Source: Rattus norvegicus (taxonomy: Eukaryota > Chordata > Mammalia > Rodentia > Muridae). Taken from it: a stretch of DNA of 64,000 nucleotides. The stretch is taken from positions 160,242,976 to 160,306,975 of the forward strand of contig NC_086021.1 of the NCBI RefSeq assembly GCF_036323735.1, in the 5' to 3' direction. A program made the translations under genes and the position numbers. This document shows, piece after piece, positions 35,062 to 46,855 of the stretch. Within the stretch, counting starts at the first letter, position 1, and the number at the start of each line of letters is the position of its first letter. The notes under the pieces were generated by a model, which made no database searches, had not been told where the DNA came from, and saw nothing but the letters and a program-made list of their open reading frames with translations.

Positions 35062-35190
35062 TTTTTTTGTGAGACAGAGTCTTTCTATGTGGACCAGGCT
35101 GGTCTGGAACTTGCAATCCTTCTGTCCCAACCCTCCAATGATCAGGAGTATGGGTACTTGCTACCACACTCTCCTCCTCTCTTTCTTTTC
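35062..35190 (-). mobile_element. B1 SINE, reverse
   Basis: A T-rich start, then tgagacagagtctttctatg, gaccaggctggtctggaact and a tacttgctaccacac end: a reversed B1 without its outer end. Confidence 0.8.
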
Positions 35191-35269
35191 TTTGCCTTTT
35201 TCGGTAGCCTAGTAGCTGAAGGTCACGGCAGGGATGGGGATGAGACAATGACAGATCAGCTAAGATGCT

Positions 35270-35400
35270 GCCTTAGTCCAATTTTTGTTACTATAAAAAT
35301 ACTTGCAGCAGGGGTATAATAAAGAGAAGGATTTAGCTGAGCTCACAGTTTTGAGGGCTGATGGTCTATGATCAGATGGCCCTGGCTAAGGTTGGCCATG
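35270..35400 (+). mobile_element. Rodent interspersed repeat fragment
   Basis: ccttagtccaatttttgtta, ctataaaaatacttgcagca and gagaaggatttagctgagct resemble a common rodent dispersed repeat of the type also seen at 25258. Class not assigned. Confidence 0.4.
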
Positions 35401-36065
35401 CTTTGTCACATTCTTAATGTCAAACATCTCCCATTTTTTTATAGTGAAAAAAAAAGTGTGGTTAAAATTAGCCAGCTGGACGCCATTTAGATGATCCAAA
35501 TTGTGTTGGCAACAGGCAGATGGTCATATTCGGAAACTGTCAGAGCATATACCTTCTTCTCATCAGGCCCTCTCAAGGCATTGACTTCAGCCACGTCAGG
35601 GACGTAGAGTTTCTTCACAGCCAGTTTGATCTGGAGCGAGTTACTTTCACCTCCACAACACACACAAATGGGTTGTCACCTATCTTCTTCAAGGCTCTGG
35701 CTGAGGTGAGGGCGGGGAGGCCGGACTTTGGCACAGTGGTCAAGCTAGTTTCTCCTGGAGGCACTCTTGAGAGGGTATCGGAAGGTAAGTGACCTGTGGC
35801 TCTTCTTTCCGAAGCTGTTGACTCTCCGTTCCCTCACTTTGGCTTCTGACTGGGGAGGGGCGGGAACCTCCTTCCTTCCTTTCACCTTCTTGGTGAAAAG
35901 GGTTTCTGATCTCACCCTACTTTTCCAAGAACTAACCAGAAACCCACAAGAACTTTATCATAGTCTTTTTGGGCAGTGACCCCAGTGATTTAACCACAGT
36001 TAGATCTAACTAACTAGGCCCTTCCTTTTTAAAAGTTATTTTTGTTTGGCTTTGTTTTTTTGTTT

Positions 36066-36095
36066 TTGTTGTTGTTGTTGTTGTTGTTGTTGTTG
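36066..36095. repeat. (GTT)n microsatellite
   Basis: About ten GTT triplets within a longer T-rich stretch, at the tail of the reversed B1 that follows. Confidence 0.9.
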
Positions 36096-36099
36096 GGTT

Positions 36100-36215
36100 T
36101 TTTTTTCTCTCTCCATGAACCTGGCTATATGGCCTATACTCGCCTGAGACTTGGAATCTTCTACCCTCAGCCATTTAAATACTGGGATTTCAAGCATGAA
36201 TCTCTCTACCCACTC
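36100..36215 (-). mobile_element. B1-like SINE, reverse, divergent
   Basis: gaacctggctatatggccta, then gacttggaatcttctaccct and actgggatttcaagcatgaa. This follows the order of a reversed B1 with many changes. Confidence 0.6.
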
Positions 36216-36494
36216 TACCACCTCTAAAAACCACCTACTGAGTGGCCTATGAAGTCTTGGAACAACCCATGTCCAAATGGCAGGCACATCTCACAAGAAC
36301 ATGATAGGACTGACTTAGGTTTGAGAAGTCTACCAGAGAGAACAGACCCTCCCCAAGAGGACATACTCAGGCTTCAGAGGCAAACTGCATCCAAACGATA
36401 GGTTTATTTTGTCCAGTTCGGAGTCTATTCGAATGTACATTATTAGTGTATTTGCCAAGGTATAGGAGTGGGACGAAGCATCAACCAATGGGAA

Positions 36495-36715
36495 AATGAG
36501 GTAGGGATGTAGCTCGTTTGGTACAGTACTTCCCTAGCATGCACAAAACTATGGCTTTAACCCTCAACAACGCATAAGCTAGGCATGGAGGCTCTTGCCT
36601 GTAATATCAGCACTTGAGAAGTGGCGATGGGAAGATCAGAAGTTCAAAGTCGTTCTCGGCTACACAGAAAGTTCAAGGCCAACCTGGGATACCAGGCAGG
36701 AAACAGGAAGGGGTA
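36495..36715 (+). mobile_element. B4 SINE
   Basis: An ID-like head (aggtagggatgtagctcgtt, then ggctttaaccctcaacaacg) is followed by the B1-like body ctaggcatggaggctcttgc and tcaaggccaacctgggatac. Confidence 0.8.
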
Positions 36716-37964
36716 CAAAGAGGGGTGATTAGCACTAAAGACCATTTGAGAAGGTCAACATGGGAACTCACTACAGTAGAAACATCTTAAAGTATATACA
36801 TGTTAAATATATAAAAAGCGTTTAATTGGGTTATCCTATAACAGGGGAGATAGACACCCACAGGCTAGCAAATGACAGCAAATCGCTCTTTTATGTGAAG
36901 AGCACGGAACGTGTCCCAAGTCAGGGGTCTGGCAGGGAGCTAGGTGTCGCCTAAGCCTCAGGTGTGTGCCCACCGAGTCTCTGGCTCTCCACCTGCTCTA
37001 CCTTACTAAACTTCCTGACACAGTTTTATGCCTTACAAAGAATCAATTTCTTCTTTCAGAATTGTTGGCCAGTAGCTCCTCAAACATTACCACCACTCCT
37101 GATAACACTCCAGAATGTGATGGTAAGACATCATTGCTGAAGACACTGCACACCTGAGTCAAAGAACATGAAAAACAAAACAACAACAACAACAACAAAA
37201 GCCCAAAGCTTCACTCCGATTAGCTTGCTTTCACTGTGCTAGAAGACACTATGTACACCCAGTTCTGAGTCTCGCAAGGCATAGTAATGACCAGCCTGGC
37301 AAGATATATTCATGGTAAAAAAAGATGCACAAATGTTATGGGAGCAATCAACACTTTCTGGTCTAAGATCTGCACCACAAGGCATCCAGCACCGCTACCA
37401 GGATTAAAGAACTTGTAGCAAGACAGATTATAGGACCTAGGGGACACCCCGCTACTGTTAATTCTGCAAAATAAACACATTTAGCCAACTCATGATTTAC
37501 TTCTCTAGCCATAGATCAGTGCATCTCTTAACCTCATCAAAAAGGCTTCTTGAAAATAGGTGGCAATAAATAGAGACCCTCAGGAGTGACCAGACCTAAA
37601 TGGGACACATATTATACCTGCTCCTCCCAAGGCAGAGAGCGAGTCACTATAATGGCACAACAGGGTAGCCGCACATAGAAACTCGAGCCAGACAATAGCT
37701 CCTCGGCTTGCCGTAGGGCTTTGGGACCACCTTCCCTCAAGCCATACAAAAATCTCTTGGTGGGTTAAAAAGTCAAGCAAACCTGAAGTTTCGATGGGGA
37801 GGGAGATATGGGATGGATCTGGGAAGAGCTGGGTGAGAGGGAATAAACATGATAAAAATATAATGCATGGAATTCACAAAGAATTAATTAAAAATCATTC
37901 AGGAACAAAAGAATCAACAAACCATGCATTAACATAGTCTTCTGTTAGTATTTGTGCATGTTTG

Positions 37965-38065
37965 CTCGTCTTCTTTGAAAAATGTCTCACTGTGTAATCT
38001 ATGCTGGCCACAAACTCATGATCCTCCTCCCTCTGTTTCCCAGGGGTGTGCCACCACACTTGATT
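37965..38065 (-). mobile_element. B1-like SINE fragment, reverse
   Basis: tgtctcactgtgtaatctat, gctggccacaaactcatgat and ggggtgtgccaccacacttg. Reversed B1 with a missing outer part. Confidence 0.65.
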
Positions 38066-39474
38066 AATGCTGAGACTTTATTCAGAATGACTGCAAAAAT
38101 AAGAAACTGGATGCTAAAGGCAATTTATCATCTTCAACACAATTGTCTGAGACCATTCAGGTCTCTTACCTTAAGTTTCATATTCATTAAATGGATTTCC
38201 CTTAGGTTAAATCCATCTGTTCAGGTGTCTCTCTCTCTCCTGCTGCAGCGGTCCTGAATCCGTCACACCACTCAGGCTGTCTGCAGAACTGAACTTTCTT
38301 CCCTCTTGTGACCCACTTTACAGATGTTGAGATTGTTCTGCTACTTCCAAAGGCCAGTAGGAGAATCTGAACCTGGCTGGTAGAGCCAATGAGTCAAAGA
38401 GTGGCGCTAGGGTAGGGGAAGTTGGGCTGGTAAAGCCAGGGGTATGCTTAGCAGGAAAACTGTTCTGGGAGTAACCAGAGATGATATTTTAGCTGGGAAA
38501 GTAGCCAGAAAGGTAACAATAGCTGGCTTATAAGACTACATATGGGAGGCTAGGGAATTCTCTCAGTGTGTTAAGAATGCATATTCTTTTCACAGAGGGC
38601 CCAATTTCAGTTCCTAGTTCTCATATCCGACTGATCGTGGCCATCTGTAACTCAGCTCTAATGGAAATGATGCTTCTTCTTCCCAAGAACTGGGTGAAAA
38701 TTTTCCCCATGGTTTTTAATGAGTGTACACTTAAGATAGTGGACCCCAGATTCACCAGCTTTCAACCAATCTCCTCATGGGCATCCTAGCGCCGTGGGAC
38801 CCACTCCTCCAGGAAAACTCTGCATTCATGATTCAGGAGAGTGACCTTCATGGTAATGCGCCAAACTTCCCATTGACTTGAGTATGCCCATCAGGTTGTG
38901 TTGAGATCTGCCACTTTCAGCTAAGCTGGCTAGCTGATGATCACCTGCCTCTTCCCCAAGGCTGTGTTTAAAGGAGTTGTGGAAATTCCTTCCCTAGGGA
39001 GACAATATCAGTCCCTACTGATCCTTCTCATGAGGTCCCAACGAAAAGTGTATTGGGCTTATTTACAGAGCATGGGAGAAGGGTGACAGGCAGGAGTCTG
39101 GGTGCACCCAAAAGTAGCCACACTTAGAAAGTGTTTATTCACTGTGGATGATGGCTTCCCCATAGCCACATAGATGGAGTCCCATCTTAGTTAATCTCAA
39201 GTCTGTACCCCCTAGCATCTCCCAGGAGGCTAAGGTCAGTTGCAATGAGGGAGAATTACGTGCAAACGACTGAGGAAAGTAACTGGAATTTCACGTGAGG
39301 ATCCAGTGACACTCCACACCCCCTCCTTCTATGAAGGGATGTCATTAGTTGACAAACCTGATCATGATGGTATCTTGCAAGCAGATGCAATCTAATCTAA
39401 TGAAGATGGGACATGGTTTGCTCGAAGGACCTTAATCCACAACAGTGGAACATGCGGCCATACCCAGTTTTTAT

Positions 39475-39540
39475 GTAGGTGCTGGGGATTTGAACTCTGA
39501 TCCTCAGTTTTGCACTAAGCCATCTTTCTAGCCACCCCTA
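39475..39540 (-). mobile_element. B2-head SINE fragment, reverse
   Basis: ggtgctggggatttgaactc, then gcactaagccatctttctag, the reverse of a B2-type head. Confidence 0.55.
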
Positions 39541-39594
39541 CATTTATCAATTCCTATCACATATGACTTATAGAACAAGTCTTTTTTTTTAAAG

Positions 39595-40045
39595 AATGTC
39601 CTAGCCTATCTCTTTATCTTGAAATGTTTTCCCTATGCCTTCCTTTAGCGGTTTTGACATTTTAGGCTTTATATTAAGATCTCTGATTCATTTAAACTGA
39701 CTTTTTGTTTATGCTGAGAGTTACAGATCTAATTTTGTCCTTTGAGGCTGTCTTCTCTCCAAAATATGTCTTTGGCACATTCGTCAAAAATCAGATAGTT
39801 GTGCCTATGCGAATTTATTTCTTGGTCCTATATTCTGTTCCATTGGTCTATGTATCTGTTTCGAGCCACTACCATGTAATCTTTTTGTTAATCTGACTCC
39901 ACAGCACAATCTGAAATTGAGTACTGCAATGGCTTTGGCATCTCTGTTTAATATTGTTTTAGCTATTTGTGCTTCCATGTGTCGTAGAGGGTTGTCTTTG
40001 ATAGTCCTGTGAAGAACGTCATTGGACTTTTAATAGGAATTTGAT
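39595..40045 (-). mobile_element. Old L1 fragment, minus strand
   Basis: Phrases such as ctattctgttccattggtct, gccactaccatgtaatcttt and tggctttggcatctctgttt are characteristic of mammalian L1 ORF2 or nearby sequence read in reverse. Many stops, so a fossil. Confidence 0.7.
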
Positions 40046-40645
40046 GCTAATTTTGATGATCCGTGGGCACAGGGGTCTTCTCACCCTCTAGCAGGCATGT
40101 TCAGCCTTTTGACATTACATCATGACATTGTCACCTAGCATCAAGTTCATGCTCAAGACTCTAACAACGAACTAAGAAATAGTCACACACATCTCATGTT
40201 TTAAGTTTTCAAGTTTGTGTTGGGCCCTATTTAATTACCTGGATACACAGCAAATACCCTTGATTGCTGATCCATCTCTCTAGCCCCTCAAGGGACTTTT
40301 CTATATCAAGTATACAATAATATTTCTGTCCTTAAACCTAGTATATGCTGAGTTATATTTACTGTTGAGTCACCTTATATCCCCGAAGTGAAGTAAAGAT
40401 GGTTACAGTGTAAGATCTCTTTATAATTCTCTCAAGTAAGTGTTTAAGTATTTTTGTCTACTTTCTTCATAGAAATTAGTCTTTAGGTTTCTTTCTTTCT
40501 TCTTCTATGATCTGTGGTGGTCAGTTAGGTGGCATTGAGTCCACCTGTATTTCTGTTCTTTGGTTTGTTTTTGCTCTTAACAGCAGTTTGTTTCCTATCC
40601 TTTTTGAGTGGTACTGTGGATTGAGTCGTTAAGAATAAGTTCCTG

Positions 40646-40855
40646 GGGCTAGAGAGATGGTTTAGCTAGTACAAGCTCTGGCTGTTCTTCCAGAGGACCT
40701 AAGTGTGAGTCCTTGTATCCACAAGGTGGCTCACACCTGATCACTCCAGTTCCAGGGGATTCGATGTCTTCTGGCCTCTGCTGGCACCAGGTATGCACAC
40801 AGTACCCAGACATACAAGCAGGCAAAACATCCATACACATAAAATAAAAATTAAA
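40646..40855 (+). mobile_element. B2 SINE
   Basis: gggctagagagatggtttag, cttccagaggacctaagtgt, ccacaaggtggctcacacct and gatgtcttctggcctctgct. It ends with acacataaaataaaaattaa. Confidence 0.9.
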
Positions 40856-41205
40856 AACGAATAAAAGAGTAAAAACTGTTCCCTATGAGGACCCATGGAT
40901 AAAACAGATATCCAAAGATGCCCCAGTCATGAAACACAAAAGAAATGGGGCAAAGCAAGCAGAAATAGGAGTGCACTAAAACATGTAATATTACTTAAGA
41001 TAAATGTTGCGGTTGTAAATGAACAAAGGAAGGGGCAGGGAAAGGAGTGAAAGGGACATGAAAAGTTAAGTAAAGGAATGTAAAAGGATGAGGAGTAGAG
41101 AACATTCTCAAGAGGGAGGGAAAAAGAACAAGAGACTCTAAAACTCTTGACTGTCCAAAAGAAGTACATACAATGTAGATAAATATACGAGGATAAGAGA
41201 AGAGG

Positions 41206-41320
41206 TGGCTGGGTGTGGTAGTGCACACCTTAGATCCTGGCACTCAGTGCACAGACAGGCAGATCCCTGAGTTCCAGGACAGCCAGGGCTACAAAGAGAA
41301 ATCCTGTGGTATAAAAAATT
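41206..41320 (+). mobile_element. B1 SINE
   Basis: gctgggtgtggtagtgcaca, gcagatccctgagttccagg and gccagggctacaaagagaaa. The tail is short and is followed by T-rich sequence. Confidence 0.85.
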
Positions 41321-41329
41321 CTTCTTCTT

Positions 41330-41425
41330 TCTTCTTCTCTTCCTTTTCCTTTTACTTTTTCACTCTGTAGTCCAGGTTGACCTCAAGTTGTAGCAAACCT
41401 CCTGCCTCAGGCTCCCAAGAGCTGA
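41330..41425 (-). mobile_element. B1-like SINE fragment, reverse
   Basis: cactctgtagtccaggttga, cctcaagttgtagcaaacct and cctgcctcaggctcccaaga: the right-hand part of a reversed 7SL-derived SINE. Confidence 0.65.
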
Positions 41426-41448
41426 ATAAAAGTTTTTAAAAAATAAAG

Positions 41449-41560
41449 TTGCCTGGCATGGTTGGGCACTATAATCCCAGCAATCAGGAGACAGAGGCAG
41501 GCAAATCTGTAAGTTTCAGAATAGCAGAAGCTATACAGTAAGACCCAGTCTCAAAAAACA
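41449..41560 (+). mobile_element. B1 SINE, divergent
   Basis: cctggcatggttgggcacta, taatcccagcaatcaggaga and cagaggcaggcaaatctgta. It ends with an A-rich tail that runs to the (ACC) tract. Confidence 0.75.
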
Positions 41561-41590
41561 AAACAAAAATCACAACGACAAAAATCAAAG

Positions 41591-41660
41591 ACCACCACCA
41601 CCACCACCACCACCACCACCACCACCACCACCACCACCACCACCACCACCACCACCACCA
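41591..41660. repeat. (ACC)n microsatellite, about 23 triplets
   Basis: Seventy bases of pure accacc triplets, lying in or after the A-rich tail of the B1 element at 41449. Confidence 0.97.
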
Positions 41661-42270
41661 GAAAAGCAGCTACCAAAAGAATAAAGAAAATCCTCTATGA
41701 GCCTTAGACACAAAAACATGATGTGCAGGAGAAATTTCTCTCTTGGTCTTCTAAACGTAAGATCTCTTATTTAAGGGTGTGTGGAGAGGGAATCTGTGTC
41801 AGACGCCCACAATCTCTCCTTAGGAGAATCCTTTCTCTGTGTTGTATTAGGAACCTCTGCTGGCCACTTAGCTTTGCAGTGTGTGGGCCAGGCAGGTTCT
41901 CAGTCTCCTGAGACCCCTCAACTTCTGTACCTAATGCTATAGTCAGAGGGTGTCTTCCAAGAGCACCGGGATGGGAATGTAAGTGCGGCACTAAGATCTA
42001 TTCAGAAGGGACCAGTTTTGGTGCTCTTAGCCTTATTCAGCATTAAACATACTCCTGGGGGATGAGGCTACAAAGTCAAGGACATGCATATACCTCTAGC
42101 AAACTCCCACCACATACATGAATCCTCCCATGGATCCATAAAACTGTCACATACAAATTCACGGAACACATACCATGCACCCTTAGACACATGACATTAG
42201 AACTGCTTTTCACATTGGGTACCCAAAACTTCACTATGCATATACCACACACAGCCCTTCTCTTAGCTGT

Positions 42271-42279
42271 CCACATGGC

Positions 42280-42340
<61 letters not shown>

Positions 42341-42363
42341 CGCACTACTCTGGGCCACATGGC

Positions 42364-42406
<43 letters not shown>

Positions 42407-42420
42407 CGCACTACTCTGGG

Positions 42421-42464
<44 letters not shown>

Positions 42465-42478
42465 CGCACTACTCTGGG
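42271..42478. repeat. Composite (CA)n minisatellite, 3 copies
   Basis: Each unit contains a long (CA)n run and ends in gagcgcactactctggg. Units 1 (42271-42354) and 2 (42355-42420) begin ccacatggcttta. Unit 3 (42421-42478) begins cc and lacks that lead. Unit lengths are 84, 66 and 58. The larger unit, a microsatellite and its flank, has been duplicated as a whole. Confidence 0.93.
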
Positions 42479-44135
42479 CCTCCTATCCACATCCTGCTTT
42501 TGATTGTCTATCCTGGCTGCTGAGAATGTGATGAACTGGTTCTGGGCAGAATTCATTCTCTCTGGAAACGTTCTCTTCCTTCTCTGCCCCAATCAAGTGT
42601 TTGATTCCTTGAAAATCACCTTAGGAGTTAGGACCCACATAGGAGAGCACTCGTTTGACCTTCTTTTGCAATTCATCTATACAGTATCTGCTTGCTTACA
42701 TACCAGGGTATCAGAGTCAACACTTTGAACTAAATCAGTACAGACATCAAAGCAAACCAGAGACTTCTTGGAGTTCTCAAAGCAGCTGGTAAGGAGCTGT
42801 TTCTTCCCAGAAGCCCTTTACCATTGAAGAATGAGTGGAGAAGAGTAACATATAGGGGAATTGATGGGAACTTTTCATTGCTAGGGGTGAAGCCCAGGTC
42901 CACACATGAGCAAGTATTCTACCGCTGACCTGTAACCCACTTGATTCCAGCCCTATTTCCTTGAAGAGCTTCTAGTCGGTAAGCCTTTCTGAAGCTGAGT
43001 GTGTAGTCCAATGGTGGAACTCAGGGTTGGAGAACAGACATGCCTCCCCTGTAGAACAAAAGCATGTGAGGGGCTTGTGGCAGGGGCATAAAAGACAATG
43101 GACAATGTGCGTGGGATGTACCTTCTCACTGATAGATGAGGACATGGGACATCTGCAGGTATGCACAGCACTTCTCAGACCCACTTTTGAAGCCCAGTGA
43201 TGGGAAGTCAGCCCCTTATGCAACAGCAAGACAACTGTCGATGCCTACAGTTGTGTAGAAAGGACCCACATATTCAGTAAGTTATTGGAGGCTGTGGAAT
43301 CAAACTTAGGACAGGGCAGGCTTAATCCTTTCCATCCTGCTCTCACCAACCAAGAAGGGGTGAGTGTGGGGAAAAAGATGCAACCAGTCAACCATTCTTT
43401 ATGTCTCAACAGAGATGGCCCTGAAGGCCTGGCTAGCCTCCAACAGTCCACTGGTGCAGAACAGAGTGGGCTAATCCTCTGTGCTGGGCCTGTTCATACT
43501 TCTGAACCGCTTCTTTGACTGACAGTGATCACATAGCTGTTTACTGGACACAAGCAGAAACTAGTTTTTACTTATTTTTTTCTTGAACAGCTTCCCCAGC
43601 TAAGTAGCTCTTAGAATAGTAGAATAGTAGGAACGTTAGTACAGAGATGGCTAGACCATGTTTGTCTTAGGTCACTTCCAGATGGTCCAGCTGTGAAACA
43701 TCCATTGTTCTCTGATACCTGAATGGGGAAAATGTGACTAGCTGCCTCCTACTGTCATACCTTCCTGGACATGGCCTGAAACTAAGGTGGAGAGCTGCCC
43801 TTCATTCTGGTGAGGACTTTGCACTAGCGTCTATGACTGAGTTTCATTGAGTCGATGATCTTATCTGTAAGGCTAGGCTTCACAGGCCAGGCTTTCCCCC
43901 AAACTTTCCAGGGGACAAAAATTACAATCATATTTTCTTTTGTCCAGTGGGAAAAGGAATACTCAGGACATCTGAAATAGCTCTTGAAAACTTTTAGTAT
44001 GATAGCAGTGGGGGGAAGGGCCATGAGGATTACAAGATAAAGTTGAAGAAACATCTCAAAAAGATAACAGAAGCAAAACAAAGTGTGGAAGGATATCTAA
44101 CACCTGAACAGCAGTAGTTCCATAAAAAGATTAAA

Positions 44136-44166
44136 ACAAACAAACAAACAAACAAACAAACAAAAA
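44136..44166. repeat. (CAAA)n microsatellite
   Basis: About seven uninterrupted caaa units. Confidence 0.9.
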
Positions 44167-44202
44167 ATCCCTACAAACCCAAGGTAGTACGGAGGCATTC
44201 AA

Positions 44203-44400
44203 AATAAGCTGGAGAGATGGTTCAGTGGTTAAGAGCTCTTGCAAGACCTTGGTTCAATTCCTAGCACCCAGATAAGGGCTCAAACTATCTCTGATTTCAG
44301 TTCCAGAAAATTCAAGGCCCTCATCTGACCTCTGCACATATATGGTGTATATACATACATGAAGGAAAAACATTCATACACATTTGTATAGCATTTCCCA
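44203..44400 (+). mobile_element. B2 SINE
   Basis: aagctggagagatggttcag, gaccttggttcaattcctag, tcaaggccctcatctgacct and a final aaaacattcatacacatttg. Confidence 0.85.
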
Positions 44401-45024
44401 GGACCAAAGAATACTGAGCTTTTGGAAGGGTTCAGAGGAGCAAATAGAGAAAAATCTCATCAATACCACCCCCATTGACTGCTTGAGTTCCCAGAACTAC
44501 AGGAGAGAAAAAGAACCTCACCACACACAAATGGCCATTAAAGCACAAACAATACCCTGGGCAGCCCAAATGAAAATGCTGTCTAGATGTGCATTGCTGC
44601 ATTTACAAGCTTGGTAATTTTGCCTCACCTTATTTCTAAGAAACCTAAGAAGCCCAGCACCCAAATGACAGAAATAAAAAGGGGTCATACAGGACACAGA
44701 CAACTAGAAATCCAAGCTAAAAGATAAAAGGGGAACCACAGGATACAGCTAGGTGGGGAGCAAGCCAATCCAGACTGGGGCAGGGGCTAAGAATCCAGCT
44801 CAGCTGGCTTCCTTCACCTCATGAGCCTTTGGCCATTCTCCTTTTCTCCAACTGTGTCTAAGTAATGTTTTTTTTCATATATGATTGAAATATATTTCCA
44901 TTTAAAAATGGAATGAAAAATATCAGAGTTCTATATGAATACATAAATAACATACAAGGCTATGTTTAGCAGGCATATAATAATATGCTCATTATAATTA
45001 AATGTGTTTAGGGAGTTATGGCAA

Positions 45025-45095
45025 TTTTTTTCCAGTACTGAGAACCAAACCCAAGGCCTTGTGCATGTTGGCCAAGTACTCTACCACAGAATTAC
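45025..45095 (-). mobile_element. ID/B4-head fragment, reverse
   Basis: actgagaaccaaacccaagg, then caagtactctaccacagaat: a degenerate reverse ID-type head. Confidence 0.6.
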
Positions 45096-45919
45096 ACCAA
45101 AGCTTGAAGAATGTTTACTTGAATGAATGATTTACTGTATAAATCAGTTAGAAGGTCATTAACCAACGACAAGGACTTCTTTAAGAAAATCCTTGCAGTA
45201 GATCTATCCTTACACAGTGGAGAATGCCACAGACTTGGAACATAACCACTGTCAACACCCAGCTTAGTGCCCTGCTCCATCTACTCTAGGCATTCGTCTT
45301 AGCTGCAGTGCTCTGGGCCCTCTGGACAACTATGAGCGCCTGGCTTTGTATGAGGATGCCATTTCTGGGGAAACTACACAATAATAGAGATGACAAAACA
45401 TTATCATTGTTTAATTTTAAAGAATTCTAACAACCTAGAAAGCACTGGTAATATCATAGGCCTATCAAATTCTTTACTATCTATGTAACATATCAAACCT
45501 CTTTCCTGAGGAAGGCGTGGGAAGACTGGGACATTACATGCTCAACTGTCTGGGATATGCAGTGGAGACATCATTTTCCCCTTGAATTTCTCCTAGACTA
45601 CTTTTGTTAAAGAACTGCTAACATCTTAGCAATGATTAACCTTCAGTTAGTATAGTAGGTATGACCTGGCATATCTGTGTCTACTACTTGTGGGGTGGTT
45701 AAACATTCTATTTCACTACCATTTTACCTGTATTAGCGAACCATTCTGAGTCTGTTTATGAACTCATGACTAGTCACCGTTTGGTCTAGGGGAAATTCTC
45801 TGGTTGCCAATGTTACCTTGGCATACTAATCAAGCTCCAGGTGAGCTCTAGAGACACAGTGCTCTTCAAAGTATGAAAACAAACTTAAGACAGAGGTAAC
45901 TGTGAAAGCCATTCAAGTA

Positions 45920-46042
45920 CTTGTTTTGTTTGTTTGTTTGGTTCTGAGACTGCTATGTAGCTCAGGCTGCTCTTAGAGATACATCTGGTCCTGCCTACTG
46001 AGCGCTGGGATCGAAGGTGTGTGGCACTACACCCAGCTTTCA
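45920..46042 (-). mobile_element. B1-like SINE, reverse
   Basis: ttgtttggttctgagactgc, tatgtagctcaggctgctct and gtgtgtggcactacacccag: a reversed B1 copy. Confidence 0.75.
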
Positions 46043-46314
46043 AACCTAACTTTCTCTACTAGTTTGGTCACCTGGGGGATTAGTCACCAGAGATCAGACC
46101 AGTGGGGAAACGACCTGCTCAGAGCACATGGAGGTTAAGTCTCTTCTTGTGAACCCAAAGGAACAAAATGACTGGTGGTGTCACATGGCTAGCACTTAAG
46201 CAAAATGCCCAATCCTCTCCACAGTAAGCTGGAGAAAAGGCAGTCTTCACTCTTTAGGAGTCACAAGCTCACTCTACAAGTATGAAAATGGTATGGAGAA
46301 AAAGCACCATGGTT

Positions 46315-46330
46315 TGAATTTTAATAGTTT
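46315..46330 (-). terminator. Candidate Nanp polyadenylation signal (ATTAAA)
   Basis: attaaa read on the minus strand at about 46320-46325, roughly 530 bases beyond the Nanp stop. It is the nearest variant signal seen by eye. No canonical aataaa was found in the first 1.8 kb after the stop. Another ATTAAA is near 45409. Confidence 0.25.
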
Positions 46331-46855
46331 TCCCCACACTATAACAATCTGTTATGATCACACCACAAAAAATTCAGCCCTCCGAAAGTCATGCAGAAAA
46401 ATTAGATAACAGGTAAGAACATATACATTGAAAGTAGGCACAATATTTATAACAAAAATTTGCCTAAATATGTAAAATTTCACTATGAAATGTCTTGATT
46501 TGTGTGATTTAGTATTTATACTAATCCGATTCAGCTGCCTGAATCTCTATTTTAGAATATCTATTTTTTAAAAAAATCTATTTCTACTCTAGAAATCAGT
46601 ACCTGTATATCATCATATAAGCTATTCTGCCTTTCTTCAAGTTTTTTGGACTACATGATTAAAACCTGGATTTCTGACATGAAACAAGCCTATGGTTATC
46701 AACAGCAGCAGGGTTGGGAGGATCTTCACAGTTTGACTATGAATTCCTCACTCACATTATTCTTAGAATTGAACAAAATATACAGAACACCGTAGCTTTC
46801 CTTAGTTGTAATCCTGGAAACTGGCTCTGAACATGGTCACTGTGCCCTTCTGTAT

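Larger units (their letters stand above)
32180..46855. other. Ninl-Nanp intergenic region
   Basis: About 14.7 kb between the Ninl promoter and the Nanp stop codon. No coding exon or RNA gene is recognised. SINEs, an old L1 fragment and simple repeats are listed individually. The remaining stretches (for example 33020-33760, 37200-37970, 38070-39590, 42480-44200, 46050-46855) show nothing identifiable, although the last must contain the Nanp 3'UTR. Confidence 0.7.

Noticed and set aside
35520..35792. 90-codon plus-strand frame between Ninl and Nanp
   Set aside because: No domain, no promoter and no downstream exon recognised. The length is within chance expectation for this base composition.
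41591..41660. CRISPR-like or tandem regulatory array
   Set aside because: Plain triplet microsatellite without spacers; the organism is a mammal.
42076..42592. Long frames made of V-C-V-C or H-T-H-T
   Set aside because: Translations of (CA)n/(GT)n runs.
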